Source: Streptomyces lomondensis (lineage in GTDB: Bacteria; Actinomycetota; Actinomycetes; Streptomycetales; Streptomycetaceae). Taken from it: 64,000 bases of DNA. The stretch is taken from the NCBI RefSeq assembly GCF_014651035.1, contig NZ_BMWC01000005.1, positions 62,001-126,000 of the forward strand. Reading direction: 5' to 3'. The notes under the pieces are model-generated. The model was not told the origin of the DNA and ran no database searches. It worked only from the letters and a program-made list of their open reading frames with translations. Shown in pieces: positions 50,445 through 59,129 of the stretch (the stretch's first letter is position 1; each line of letters opens with the position of its first letter). The position numbers were made by a program, and so were the translations under genes.

Positions 50445-51314
50445 ATGCCGGAGCCGGCGTACTCTGCGCGGCCGCACGCCCGGGAGGGCGCCCGACCCGC
50501 GGCGGCAAACGCCGCGGCGACGGCGATCCCGCCCTGCATGGCGACCGTGGACGTCGCACCGGACGGCGACCGGATGAGCGTGACCCTGTGGGGCGAACTC
50601 GACCTGGGCAGCCGGCGGCTCCTGCCCGAGCTGCACGACATCCTCACGCTCTCCGGCAGCGGCATCGACCTGCGCCTGGACGCGGTCGGGTTCTGCGACG
50701 GCTCCGGCCTCAACGTGCTGCTCGACCTGCGCACGCGCGCCCTCGACCAGGGCAAGACCGTCACCGTCCGCTCCAGCGGTCTCGCGGTCGAGCGGCTGCT
50801 CGACCTGACGGGCACGCGGGAGCTGTTCACGGAGCCGGACCCGCGGGAGAACGCCGTACGCCCGGCCGCCCCCGGCACCGGGCCGGAGACCGAGACCGAG
50901 CCCGGGGCCGCGACCGACGCCGAGCCCGGAGCCGTGACCGACGCCGAGCCCGGAGCCGTGACCGACGCCGAGCCCGGAGCCGTGACCGACGCCGAGGCCG
51001 ACCAGGACCTCCGCGCCGAAGTGGCCCAGCTGCGACGCGCGATGCAGACCCGGCCGACCATCGATCTGGCCCGCGGCATCCTGATGGCGTCCTTCGGCCT
51101 GAGCCCCGAGGCGGCCTGGAGCGTGCTGGTGAGGACCTCCCAGAACACCAACACCAAGCTGCACCACCTGGCCCGGGACCTGGTGGGCAGCGTGCACGGC
51201 AGCACGCTGCCCGAGCCGGTGCGGCAGCAGCTCGCCGCCGCGGTCGCCGGCGCGAGCACCCGGAGCGAGACGGCGATGTGCCCGGCGAGCGGTCCGGCCG
51301 AGGACGGGGACTGA
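50445..51314 (+). CDS. STAS-ANTAR fusion protein
   Basis: 289 residues, ATG 50445 with AAGGGAG upstream. STAS (anti-sigma antagonist) domain, about residues 33-125: ATVDVAPDGDRMSVTLWGELDLGS, IDLRLDAVGFCDGSGLNVLLDL, TVRSSGLAVERLLDLTG. The DGSG is the phosphoacceptor-type position. A repeated acidic linker follows (about residues 155-187). Then an ANTAR-like RNA-binding domain: AEVAQLRRAMQTRPTIDLARGILMASFGLSPEAAWSVLVRTSQNTNTKLHHLARDLV. This joins a sigma-regulator module with a transcription antitermination module. The target RNA is not known. No kinase or sensor domain is present. Confidence 0.85.
   Translation: MPEPAYSARPHAREGARPAAANAAATAIPPCMATVDVAPDGDRMSVTLWGELDLGSRRLLPELHDILTLSGSGIDLRLDAVGFCDGSGLNVLLDLRTRALDQGKTVTVRSSGLAVERLLDLTGTRELFTEPDPRENAVRPAAPGTGPETETEPGAATDAEPGAVTDAEPGAVTDAEPGAVTDAEADQDLRAEVAQLRRAMQTRPTIDLARGILMASFGLSPEAAWSVLVRTSQNTNTKLHHLARDLVGSVHGSTLPEPVRQQLAAAVAGASTRSETAMCPASGPAEDGD
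50907..51002. repeat. Four 24-bp tandem repeats in the STAS-ANTAR linker
   Basis: Units of 24 bases (GCCGTGACCGACGCCGAGCC then CGGA, eight codons each) begin at 50907, 50931, 50955 and 50979; the last is diverged. They encode AVTDAEPG-type repeats between the STAS and ANTAR domains. In frame, with no spacers. Confidence 0.9.
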
Positions 51315-51416
51315 CGCACCCGCCTTCACCCCCTCCAGGGCATCATGGTCGGGCCACGTCCGACCGCCACCGGCCCTCACCAGCGCCGCACTTTATAAAG
51401 CCCCTTTCCTAACCCC

Positions 51417-51445
51417 TTGTCGAAAGTCCCGGCAGCCCATAGCCT
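51417..51445 (+). promoter_or_regulatory. Promoter of the ROK regulator gene with operator-like -35 region
   Basis: TTGTCG (51417-51422), 17 bases, TAGCCT (51440-51445). The -35 lies inside AACCCCTTGTCGAA (51411-51424), which is nearly identical to AACCCCTTGCCGAA upstream of the sugar-transport operon (52836-52849). The shared element suggests autoregulation by the ROK repressor. Confidence 0.55.
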
Positions 51446-51509
51446 TGCGCCGCGCCGGTGCCGACGTCGACCCGGCCCGGGCCGGCCTGGGAGAGGATGG
51501 GGCACTCCG

Positions 51510-52757
51510 GTGAAGCGCACATCACGTGACATCCGCACCGCGAACCGCTACGAGGTGCTGCGCCAGATCATCGCCGCGTCACCCACCTCGCGACAGGAGC
51601 TGGCCGCCGCCACCGGCCTCAGCCTCGCCACGGTCGCCACCCTCGTGGGCGAGCTGCTCGACCTCCGGATGATCACGGAGGTCGGCTTCGAGGACTCGGC
51701 CGGCGGCCGCCCCCGGGGCCTGGTGGCGGTCAACACCTCGGGCGGGGCGCTGATCGGCGTCGACATCGCCGAGACGTACGTCCATGTGGAGCTGTTCGAC
51801 CTGGGGCTGAACGTCCTGGCCCGCGCCGAGGAGGACGTCCGGGCCAGCGAGAGCCTGCCCGAGCAGGTGGTCGCCCATGTCGCCACCGCCGTCGGCTCGG
51901 TGGTCGCCCAGGCCGGGATCGAGGGCGCCCGGGTGCTCGGGGTCGGCGTGAGCGTGCCGGGGCAGGTCGACCGCGCCACCGGCATCTCGGAGTACGCGCC
52001 CAACTGGGACTGGCACGACGTACCGCTGCTCCACCTGCTCACCGAGCACATCGCCTACCCGCTGTACCTGGACAACCCGCTCCGGGCGAGCGCGGTGGCC
52101 GAGCTGTGGTTCGGGGCCGCGCGCGGGCGCGGGAACGCCGTGGTGGTCAACCTCGGGACCGGGGTGGGCGCCGGGCTCGTCCTGGGCGGCGGGCTGCACC
52201 GCGGGGTGAGCAACAGCGCCGGGGAGTGGGGCCACACGACGATGGTGCTGGACGGGCGGCTGTGCCGCTGCGGCAACCACGGCTGTGTGGAGGCGTACGT
52301 CGGCGCGCGCGGCATCATGATGAACCTGCGGGAAGCCGGCCCCGACAGCACGCTGCTGCACCCCGAGGACCAGACGGCGACCATCGACGCGCTGGCCCGC
52401 GGGGTCGCGGCGGGCGACCCGGTGGCGCGCCGCGCCGTCCACGAGACCGCCCGCTACCTGGGCGCCGGCGTCGCCGACCTGGTGAACCTGTTCAACCCCG
52501 AGATCGTCGTGCTGAGCAGCTGGGTCGCCCTCGCCCTGGGCGAACCGCTGCTGCACGAGGTGCGCGAGGCCGTGGCCCGGCACGCGCTGCCGCGGCCGCT
52601 GGCCGCCACCGAGATCGTCCTCTCCCCGATCCCCACCGATCCGGTGTGCCTGGGCGCGGCGACGTTCGCGCTGGAGGGCGCGCTCCAGACCGTCGGGCAG
52701 AAGAACGGCAAACGCACCACCCCCGTGCGGAGCCGCACCACCGCACCACCCTCGTAA
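51510..52757 (+). CDS. ROK-family transcriptional regulator
   Basis: 415 residues, GTG 51510. N-terminal winged HTH: TANRYEVLRQIIAASPTSRQELAAATGLSLATVATLVGELLDL. ROK domain: GALIGVDIAETYVHVELFDL, VLGVGVSVPGQVDR, VVNLGTGVGAGLVLGGGLHRG, EWGHTTMV and the zinc motif CRCGNHGCVEAY (CxCGxxGCxE). Such proteins repress sugar genes and release DNA on binding sugar. It precedes a sugar ABC import and beta-galactosidase operon, so the inducer is probably a galactoside or related sugar. Confidence 0.9.
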   Translation: MKRTSRDIRTANRYEVLRQIIAASPTSRQELAAATGLSLATVATLVGELLDLRMITEVGFEDSAGGRPRGLVAVNTSGGALIGVDIAETYVHVELFDLGLNVLARAEEDVRASESLPEQVVAHVATAVGSVVAQAGIEGARVLGVGVSVPGQVDRATGISEYAPNWDWHDVPLLHLLTEHIAYPLYLDNPLRASAVAELWFGAARGRGNAVVVNLGTGVGAGLVLGGGLHRGVSNSAGEWGHTTMVLDGRLCRCGNHGCVEAYVGARGIMMNLREAGPDSTLLHPEDQTATIDALARGVAAGDPVARRAVHETARYLGAGVADLVNLFNPEIVVLSSWVALALGEPLLHEVREAVARHALPRPLAATEIVLSPIPTDPVCLGAATFALEGALQTVGQKNGKRTTPVRSRTTAPPS

Positions 52758-52788
52758 CGGCGGAAGCAACTCCTCCGCCACCTCCGCG

Positions 52789-52871
52789 TGTTCGAAATCG
52801 CGAACCGGACGCAACGCTTCGAACAGACTTCGTCCAACCCCTTGCCGAAGCCTTAGTCGAAGCTTTAGCGT
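52789..52871 (+). promoter_or_regulatory. Promoter and operator region of the sugar import / beta-galactosidase operon
   Basis: A promoter TTGCCG (52842-52847), 18 bases, TAGCGT (52866-52871) can be drawn. Around it are several TTCGAA-type sites: GTTCG-(6)-CGAAC at 52790-52805, TTCGAA at 52818-52823, the element AACCCCTTGCCGAA (52836-52849) shared with the ROK gene, and AGTCGAAGC near 52855-52863. These are candidate binding sites for the ROK regulator. Confidence 0.5.
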
Positions 52872-52977
52872 CCCGCACCGCACCTTCCTTTGAGCCATCT
52901 GGCGCGAGCCACCGGGCCATGCGCCATCAGGCAGTGAGCCGAAGAGCCGCAGCCGCACTCGAGACAAGGACGTCAGC

Positions 52978-54243
52978 ATGTCGGCATCGAGCAACAGCAA
53001 CTGGGACCGCCGAACCGTACTGCGGGCCGCGATGGGCCTGGCCGCCGCCGGCGGACTGGCCGCGTGCGGCAGCAACACCGGCCGGGGCGGCGGGGCCGGG
53101 TCCGGCGAGGGCCTCGTCCAGTACTTCCACGCGTACGGCGAGCCCGGCGTGGAGCAGGCCGTCAAGCGCTACGCGAAGGCCTACAAGGAAGCCAACGTCA
53201 CCACCCAGTGGATCACGGGCAACAACTTCGAGCAGAAGCTGTTCGCCGCGCTGCTCACCAAGAACGCGCCGGACGTCTTCGAGTTCCACCCGCAGATCCA
53301 GATGGTCAAGAGCGGTCAGGTGGCGGACCTGACCGACATCATCGAGCCGGTCAAGAGCGACTTCAACCAGGCCGACATCAAGTCGCACACGGTCGACGGC
53401 AAGATATACGGCATCCGGATGATCGACGACCCGCAGTTCCTCTTCTACCGGCCCTCGCTGTTCGAGAAGGCGAAGATCGAGGTCCCCACCACGCTGGAGG
53501 AGCTGATCGAGGCCGCCGACAAGCTGACCACCAGCAAGGTCAAGGGCCTCTTCCTCGGCAACGACCTGACCCCGGTGGTGCGCCCGCTGATCTGGTCGGC
53601 CGGCGCCGACACCCTCACCCCGGACAACAAGCCCGCCTTCAACACCGACGCGGTCGCCGAGGGGCTCAAGCAGCTGCGCGGTCTCTTCACCAGCGGCAAC
53701 CTGCTCCTCGACGCCCCCGCCGACTCGTGGGACCCGTCGGCCCTCATCCAGGGCCTCACCGCGATGCAGTGGTGCGGCATGTGGGCCATGCCGGCCATGC
53801 AGAAGGCGCTCGGCGACGACATCGGCATCTTCCCGTTCCCGAAGGTCGGCTCGGCCGGCAAGCAGTCGGTCTACAACGGCGGCTGGTCGATGTTCGTCAA
53901 CGCCAAGGGCAAGAACGTCGACGCGGCCAAGGAATACGTCAAGTGGCTGTGGATCGACCAGAAGGAGTACCAGGAGGACTTCGCCACCTCCTACGGCTTC
54001 CACATCCCGCCGCGCACCTCGCTCGCCGAGTCCGCCGACAAGCTGAAGTCCGGCCTGCCGGCCGAGGGCGTGAAGCTCTTCAACGAGTTCGGCCACTTCG
54101 ACAACATCGGCTGGACGCAGGCCATGATCGCCGCGACCGAGGACGTGTTCGCCAACTCCGTCCGCAAGAACGGTGACCCCAAGGCCCAGCTCGACGCCGC
54201 TGAGAAGAAGGTCGACGCCGAGCTCAAGAAGCTCTTCGGTTAG
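52978..54243 (+). CDS. Sugar ABC transporter substrate-binding lipoprotein
   Basis: 421 residues, ATG 52978 after ACAAGGACG. Signal region WDRRTVLRAAMGLAAAGGLAACGSN has a twin-arginine motif and a lipobox with Cys30-31, so it is a Tat-exported lipoprotein. Mature domain of the family 1 extracellular solute-binding type: GLVQYFHAYGEPGVEQAVKRYAKAYKE, LLTKNAPDVFEFHPQI, and a GGWSMFVNAKGKN hinge. The substrate is probably an oligosaccharide with beta-galactosyl residues given the downstream enzyme. Confidence 0.9.
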   Translation: MSASSNSNWDRRTVLRAAMGLAAAGGLAACGSNTGRGGGAGSGEGLVQYFHAYGEPGVEQAVKRYAKAYKEANVTTQWITGNNFEQKLFAALLTKNAPDVFEFHPQIQMVKSGQVADLTDIIEPVKSDFNQADIKSHTVDGKIYGIRMIDDPQFLFYRPSLFEKAKIEVPTTLEELIEAADKLTTSKVKGLFLGNDLTPVVRPLIWSAGADTLTPDNKPAFNTDAVAEGLKQLRGLFTSGNLLLDAPADSWDPSALIQGLTAMQWCGMWAMPAMQKALGDDIGIFPFPKVGSAGKQSVYNGGWSMFVNAKGKNVDAAKEYVKWLWIDQKEYQEDFATSYGFHIPPRTSLAESADKLKSGLPAEGVKLFNEFGHFDNIGWTQAMIAATEDVFANSVRKNGDPKAQLDAAEKKVDAELKKLFG

Positions 54244-54263
54244 GCCGCCGGACGGATCTCGAC

Positions 54264-55235
54264 ATGTCGACCACCACCACACCCGGGGTCGCCGAGAGCA
54301 GCCCCGCCCCGGCCAAGGTCTCCAAGGGCCGGCCGCGGCGGGGCCTCAGGGCGAGCAGCACCTTCAACTTCTGGCTCTTCACCGGGCCGTTCCTCATCGG
54401 CCTGATCATCTTCGTCTTCGTGCCCATCGGCTGGAGCATCTGGCTCAGCTTCTTCGAGGCGCGCTTCACCGTCACACCGAGCGAGTTCGTCGGCCTGGAG
54501 AACTACAAGTCGATCCTGACGAACGACGACTTCCTGAACTCGCTCGTCACGTTCACCGTGTTCGCCGCGTTCATCGTGCCCGCCACCTGGGCCATGTCGC
54601 TGGGACTCGCCCTGCTGGTGAACCGGCTGCGGTTCATGCGGGCGTTCTTCCGGTCGGTGTTCTTCCTGCCCACCGCGGTCAGCTACGTCGCCGCCGCGCT
54701 GATCTGGAAGATGTCCATCTTCAACGGCGTCCGCTTCGGCCTGGCCAACACCGTCATCGGCTGGTTCGGCATCGACAACGTCGCCTGGCTGGCCAACCCC
54801 GATCCGCCCTGGTACTGGCTGGTCATCGTGACCGTCCGCCTGTGGCTCCAGTCGGGCTTCTACATGATCCTGTTCCTGGCGGCGCTGCAGAACATCCCGC
54901 GGGAGCTGTACGAGGCCGCCTCCATCGACGGCGCCAAGCCGGGCTGGCAGACCTTCCGGCACATCACCCTGCCCCAGTTGCGGGCGACCTCGACCGCGGT
55001 GATCCTGCTCCTGCTCATCGCGGCCTACCAGGCCTTCGACGAGTTCTTCAACCTGCTCTCCAAGGCCACCTGGGGCCAGCCGCCGCTGGTCGAGCTGTAC
55101 AAGATGGCCCTCGGCGAGAACCAGAACTACGGCGTGGGCAGCGCGGGCGCGGTCGTCCTGACCCTGCTCATCTGCGTCGTCACGCTGTTCCAGGGCAAGA
55201 TCATGGGCTTCGGAAGGGGTGAGGAGTCCAAGTGA
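54264..55235 (+). CDS. Sugar ABC transporter permease (MalF-like)
   Basis: 323 residues, ATG 54264, 20 bases after the binding-protein stop. Six helices of the carbohydrate-uptake type 1 permease: FNFWLFTGPFLIGLIIFVFVPIGWSIWLSF, and the EAA loop ELYEAASIDGAKPGWQTFRHITLPQL that contacts the ATPase. Ends with a GTGA overlap with the second permease. No ATP-binding protein is encoded here, so the shared multiple-sugar ATPase MsiK is expected. Confidence 0.92.
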   Translation: MSTTTTPGVAESSPAPAKVSKGRPRRGLRASSTFNFWLFTGPFLIGLIIFVFVPIGWSIWLSFFEARFTVTPSEFVGLENYKSILTNDDFLNSLVTFTVFAAFIVPATWAMSLGLALLVNRLRFMRAFFRSVFFLPTAVSYVAAALIWKMSIFNGVRFGLANTVIGWFGIDNVAWLANPDPPWYWLVIVTVRLWLQSGFYMILFLAALQNIPRELYEAASIDGAKPGWQTFRHITLPQLRATSTAVILLLLIAAYQAFDEFFNLLSKATWGQPPLVELYKMALGENQNYGVGSAGAVVLTLLICVVTLFQGKIMGFGRGEESK

Positions 55236-56116
55236 CCACCACAGCACCCGACATCAAGAAGGTCACGAAGCCGGCCAAGGCCAAGCGCGGCGGCGGTGTG
55301 ATCGGCAACACCGGTCTGTACATCGCGACCGGCATCGCCGCCGTCCTCTTCCTGATCCCCTTCTACCTGATCGTCCGCAACGCCCTGATGACGGACCAGG
55401 AGATCACGGGCGAGAACTGGAAGTGGTTCCCCACCACCATCCAGTGGGGCAACATCACCGAGCCGTTCGACGACGTCACGGTCGACTTCGCCCGCTCCCT
55501 GTGGAACTCCGTGGTCGTGGCGGTCCTGCACACCGCCGGCATCCTGCTGATCTGCTCGCTCGCCGGGTACGGTCTCGCCCGGATCCCGTACAAGCACGCC
55601 AACAAGGTGTTCTACGCCGTCCTGGCCACCCTGATGGTTCCCACCGCGGTCACCTTCGTGCCGAGCTTCGTCCTCGTCTCGTCCCTCGGCTGGGTGGACA
55701 GTTACCGGGGTCTCATCATCCCGGGCCTCTTCAGTGGTTTCACGTGCTTCCTGTTCCGGCAGTACTTCCTGGGGTTCCCGAAGGAGCTGGAGGAGGCGGC
55801 GCGCGTGGACGGGCTCGGCTACTGGGGCGCGTACTGGCGTGTCGTCGTACCGAACTCGCTGAACTTCTTCGCGGCGATCGCGACCATCACGTTCATCAAC
55901 GGCTGGAACTCCTTCCTGTGGCCGCTGGTCATCGGCCAGGACCCGAGCGCCTGGACGGTCCAGGTGGCACTGTCGTCGTACATGACCAACCAGACCGTCA
56001 ACTACCACCTGATCTTCATGGCCACCGCCATCTCGATCCTGCCCCTGGTGTTCGTCTTCCTCTTCCTCCAGCGCTGGCTGGTGCAGGGGATCGCGCAGAC
56101 CGGCATCAAGGGCTGA
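55232..56116 (+). CDS. Sugar ABC transporter permease (MalG-like)
   Basis: 294 residues, GTG 55232. Helices such as TGIAAVLFLIPFYLIVRNALM and the EAA-type ELEEAARVDGLGYWGAYWRVVVPNSL mark the partner permease of a heterodimer. It ends LVQGIAQTGIKG, the usual C-terminus of MalG-like proteins. It is followed 12 bases later by the beta-galactosidase. Confidence 0.92.
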   Translation: MTTTAPDIKKVTKPAKAKRGGGVIGNTGLYIATGIAAVLFLIPFYLIVRNALMTDQEITGENWKWFPTTIQWGNITEPFDDVTVDFARSLWNSVVVAVLHTAGILLICSLAGYGLARIPYKHANKVFYAVLATLMVPTAVTFVPSFVLVSSLGWVDSYRGLIIPGLFSGFTCFLFRQYFLGFPKELEEAARVDGLGYWGAYWRVVVPNSLNFFAAIATITFINGWNSFLWPLVIGQDPSAWTVQVALSSYMTNQTVNYHLIFMATAISILPLVFVFLFLQRWLVQGIAQTGIKG

Positions 56117-56128
56117 GCTAGGAGACCG

Positions 56129-58999
56129 ATGTCTTACCGCACCTCCCCATCCGCCGACTACGTCGAGGACGTCTCCCCGGGCCGCGGGGCCCTGCCGCCC
56201 CGCGCCTGGTACGCGTCCTCGGACGCGCCGTCCCTGTCGCTCAACGGCAGCTGGCGGTTCCGGCTGTCGGCGACGGCCGACGCCGAGGACGACGCGTTCG
56301 CCGAGCCGGGCTACGACGCCGGGGGCTGGGCCGAGGTCGCGGTCCCCGGGCACTGGGTCCTCCAGGGCGACGGGGCGTTCGGCTCCCCCATCTACACCAA
56401 CCACCTCTACCCGTTCCCGGTGGACCCGCCGCACGTCCCGACGGAGAACCCGACCGGTGACCACCTGCGCGTCTTCGACCTGCCGTCCGACTGGCCGTCG
56501 GACGGCGGGGCGGTGCTGCGCTTCGACGGGGTCGAGTCCTGCGCCCGGGTGTGGCTGAACGGCACGGAGCTCGGCGAGTTCAAGGGCTCCCGGCTGCCGC
56601 ACGAGTTCGCGGTCGGGCACCTGCTGAAGCCGGGCGGCAACGTGCTGGCCGTGCGCGTCCACCAGTGGTCGGCCGGCTCGTACCTGGAGGACCAGGACCA
56701 GTGGTGGCTGCCGGGCATCTTCCGTGACGTGACGCTGCTGCACCGCCCGGCGGGCGGCGTGGGCGACTTCTTCGTGCACGCCTCCTACGACCACACCACC
56801 GGCGAGGGCACCCTGCGCGTCGACTCCGACGTCGACGGGCGGGTGACCGTCCCCGCCCTGGACATCGATATCGCCACCGGCGAGTCGGTGACGGTCGCCG
56901 TCGAGCCGTGGACCGCCGAGACGCCGAAGCTCTACGACGGCGTGCTGGCCACCGAGGGCGAGCGGGTGCCGCTGCGGATCGGGTTCCGCACGGTCGTCCT
57001 GGAGGACGGCCTCATCAAGGTCAACGGCAGGGCCGTCCTCTTCAAGGGCGTCAACCGGCACGAGTGGCACCACGAGAAGGGCCGCGCCCTCGATCTGGAG
57101 ACCATGCGCGAGGACGTGCTGCTGATGAAGCGGCACAACCTCAACGCCGTGCGCACCTCGCACTACCCGCCGCACCCGGCCTTCCTGGACCTGTGCGACG
57201 AGTACGGGCTGTGGGTCATCGACGAGTGCGACCTGGAGACCCACGGCTTCACGGAGCAGGACTGGCGGGACAACCCCGTCGACGACGACCGCTGGACCCC
57301 GGCCCTGCTGGACCGCGCCGCGCGGATGGTCGAGCGGGACAAGAACCACCCGTCGATCGTGTTCTGGTCGCTGGGCAACGAGGCCGGCACCGGCCGCGGG
57401 CTCACCGCCATGGCCGAGTGGATCCACGACCGCGACCCCGAGCGGCTGGTGCACTACGAGGGCGACTGGAACTGCCGCGACACCGACGTGTACTCGCGGA
57501 TGTACGCCTTCCACGACGAGGTCGACAAGATCGGGCAGCGGCTCGACGGCGGCACCCGCAAGCGCCGCGAACTGCCGTTCATCCAGTGCGAGTACGGCCA
57601 CGCCATGGGCAACGGCCCGGGCGGGCTCGCCGACTACCAGGAGCTGTTCGAGAAGTACGAGCGGCTCCAGGGCGGGTTCATCTGGGAGTGGATCGACCAC
57701 GGCGTCAAGCACCCCGAGCTGGGCTACGCCTACGGCGGCGACTTCGGCGAGGAGCTGCACGACGGCAACTTCGTCTGCGACGGACTGGTCTTCCCGGACC
57801 GGACGCCGTCGCCGGGTCTCGTCGAGTACAAGAAGGTCATCGAGCCGGTCCACATCGAGGGCGACGGCGCGAACGGCATCGTGCGGGTCACCAACAAGCA
57901 GGACTTCGCCGACCTGTCCGCGCTGGCCTTCGAGTGGTCGTGCCAGGTGGACGGCGAGACGGTCGAGTCGGGCGCGCTCGCGGTGCCGGCGCTCGCGCCG
58001 GGCGAGAGCGCCGAGGTGAAGCTGCCGGAGCCGCCCGTGGACGGCCGCGGCGGCGAGCGGCAGTGGACGGTGCGGGCGCTGCTCGCGGACGACACGCTGT
58101 GGGCGGCGAAGGACCACGTCGTGGCCTGGGGCCAGTTCGCCGCGGGAGCACGGCCGCTGCCGTCCTTCCCGGCGACCGACCGGCCCGTGCGCGAGGCGGA
58201 CCGGATCACCCTCGGCCCGGCCGAGTTCGACGCCCGCACCGGTGCGCTGCGGTCGATCGGCGACGTCGAGGTGAGCGCCCCGCGGCTGGACGTGTGGCGG
58301 GCGCCGACCGACAACGACGCCGGCGCGGAGTGGCAGACCGACACCCGCTACGGGATGCTGTGGCGCACGCTCGGCCTGCACCGGATGCGCCACCGCTTGG
58401 TCTCGGTCGAGGCCGGTGACGACGCGCTGACGGTGCGGACCCGGGTGGCGCCCGCCGCCCGCGAGGTGGGCCTGGACACGGTGTACCGCTGGACGTCCGA
58501 CGGCGAGCGGCTGCGGCTGTCCGTGTCCGTGACGCCGGAGGGCGACTGGACGGTGCCGCTGCCCCGGCTCGGCGTCCGCTTCGGGCTGGCGCAGGCCGAC
58601 CGGGTGGAGTGGTTCGGCGGCGGCCCGGGCGAGGCGTACCCGGACACCAGGACGGCGTCCATGATCGGCCGTTGGCAGTCGAGCGTGGACGAACTCCAGA
58701 CGCCGTACCTGCGGCCGCAGGAGAACGGCGCCCGCGCCGACGTCCGCTGGGTGGAGCTGGGCGGCCTCAGGATCGAGGGCGACCCGGAGTTCTGGTTCAC
58801 GGCACGGCGCTGGACGACCGAGCAGCTGGACGCGGCCCGCCACCGCACCGACCTGACGCCCGGCGACACGGTGTGGGTCAACCTCGACCACGGGCAGCAC
58901 GGCATCGGCTCGCAGTCGTGCGGTCCGGGCCCGCTGCCGCAGTACTTCCTGAAGGCCGAGCCGGCGGAGTTCGCGTTCGTGTTCTCGACCACCACGTAA
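56129..58999 (+). CDS. Beta-galactosidase, glycoside hydrolase family 2
   Basis: 956 residues, ATG 56129 with AGGAG upstream. GH2 sugar-binding domain (LSLNGSWRFRL, VPGHWVLQGDG, GSRLPHEF), immunoglobulin-like domain, and TIM barrel with FKGVNRHEWHHEKGRALD, VRTSHYPPHPAFLDLCDEYG, WSLGNEAGTGRG (acid/base Glu418) and QCEYGHAMGNGPGG (nucleophile Glu488). The C-terminal Bgal_small_N domain has WRAPTDNDAG and GPLPQYFLKAEP. Length is near the LacZ family. There is no signal peptide, so it is cytoplasmic and hydrolyses imported galactosides. Confidence 0.93.
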   Translation: MSYRTSPSADYVEDVSPGRGALPPRAWYASSDAPSLSLNGSWRFRLSATADAEDDAFAEPGYDAGGWAEVAVPGHWVLQGDGAFGSPIYTNHLYPFPVDPPHVPTENPTGDHLRVFDLPSDWPSDGGAVLRFDGVESCARVWLNGTELGEFKGSRLPHEFAVGHLLKPGGNVLAVRVHQWSAGSYLEDQDQWWLPGIFRDVTLLHRPAGGVGDFFVHASYDHTTGEGTLRVDSDVDGRVTVPALDIDIATGESVTVAVEPWTAETPKLYDGVLATEGERVPLRIGFRTVVLEDGLIKVNGRAVLFKGVNRHEWHHEKGRALDLETMREDVLLMKRHNLNAVRTSHYPPHPAFLDLCDEYGLWVIDECDLETHGFTEQDWRDNPVDDDRWTPALLDRAARMVERDKNHPSIVFWSLGNEAGTGRGLTAMAEWIHDRDPERLVHYEGDWNCRDTDVYSRMYAFHDEVDKIGQRLDGGTRKRRELPFIQCEYGHAMGNGPGGLADYQELFEKYERLQGGFIWEWIDHGVKHPELGYAYGGDFGEELHDGNFVCDGLVFPDRTPSPGLVEYKKVIEPVHIEGDGANGIVRVTNKQDFADLSALAFEWSCQVDGETVESGALAVPALAPGESAEVKLPEPPVDGRGGERQWTVRALLADDTLWAAKDHVVAWGQFAAGARPLPSFPATDRPVREADRITLGPAEFDARTGALRSIGDVEVSAPRLDVWRAPTDNDAGAEWQTDTRYGMLWRTLGLHRMRHRLVSVEAGDDALTVRTRVAPAAREVGLDTVYRWTSDGERLRLSVSVTPEGDWTVPLPRLGVRFGLAQADRVEWFGGGPGEAYPDTRTASMIGRWQSSVDELQTPYLRPQENGARADVRWVELGGLRIEGDPEFWFTARRWTTEQLDAARHRTDLTPGDTVWVNLDHGQHGIGSQSCGPGPLPQYFLKAEPAEFAFVFSTTT

Positions 59000-59061
59000 G
59001 AAATCGAGGTAAGAACTCGATTAATCGATTGACCAATTGATCGACATTCCGACAGTGTCGG
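58996..59061. promoter_or_regulatory. AT-rich repeat and palindrome region before the ABC exporter
   Basis: Two 13-base direct repeats (GTAAGAAATCGAG and GTAAGAACTCGAT) at 58996-59021 are followed by a perfect 12-bp palindrome TCGATTAATCGA (59017-59028) and CCGACA-G-TGTCGG (59049-59061). TTGACC at 59029-59034 could be a -35. The segment overlaps the lacZ stop codon and is much richer in A/T than its surroundings. Confidence 0.5.
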
Positions 59062-59129
59062 GACGTCATCCGCGGCCGGTCGGCCCTCGTAGCCGACCGG
59101 CCGCGACTGCGTTCACCGCAAGGAAGTTG

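Noticed and set aside
50907..51002. 24-bp repeats as a CRISPR-like array
   Set aside because: Units are contiguous without spacers, in frame, and encode a linker within the STAS-ANTAR gene.
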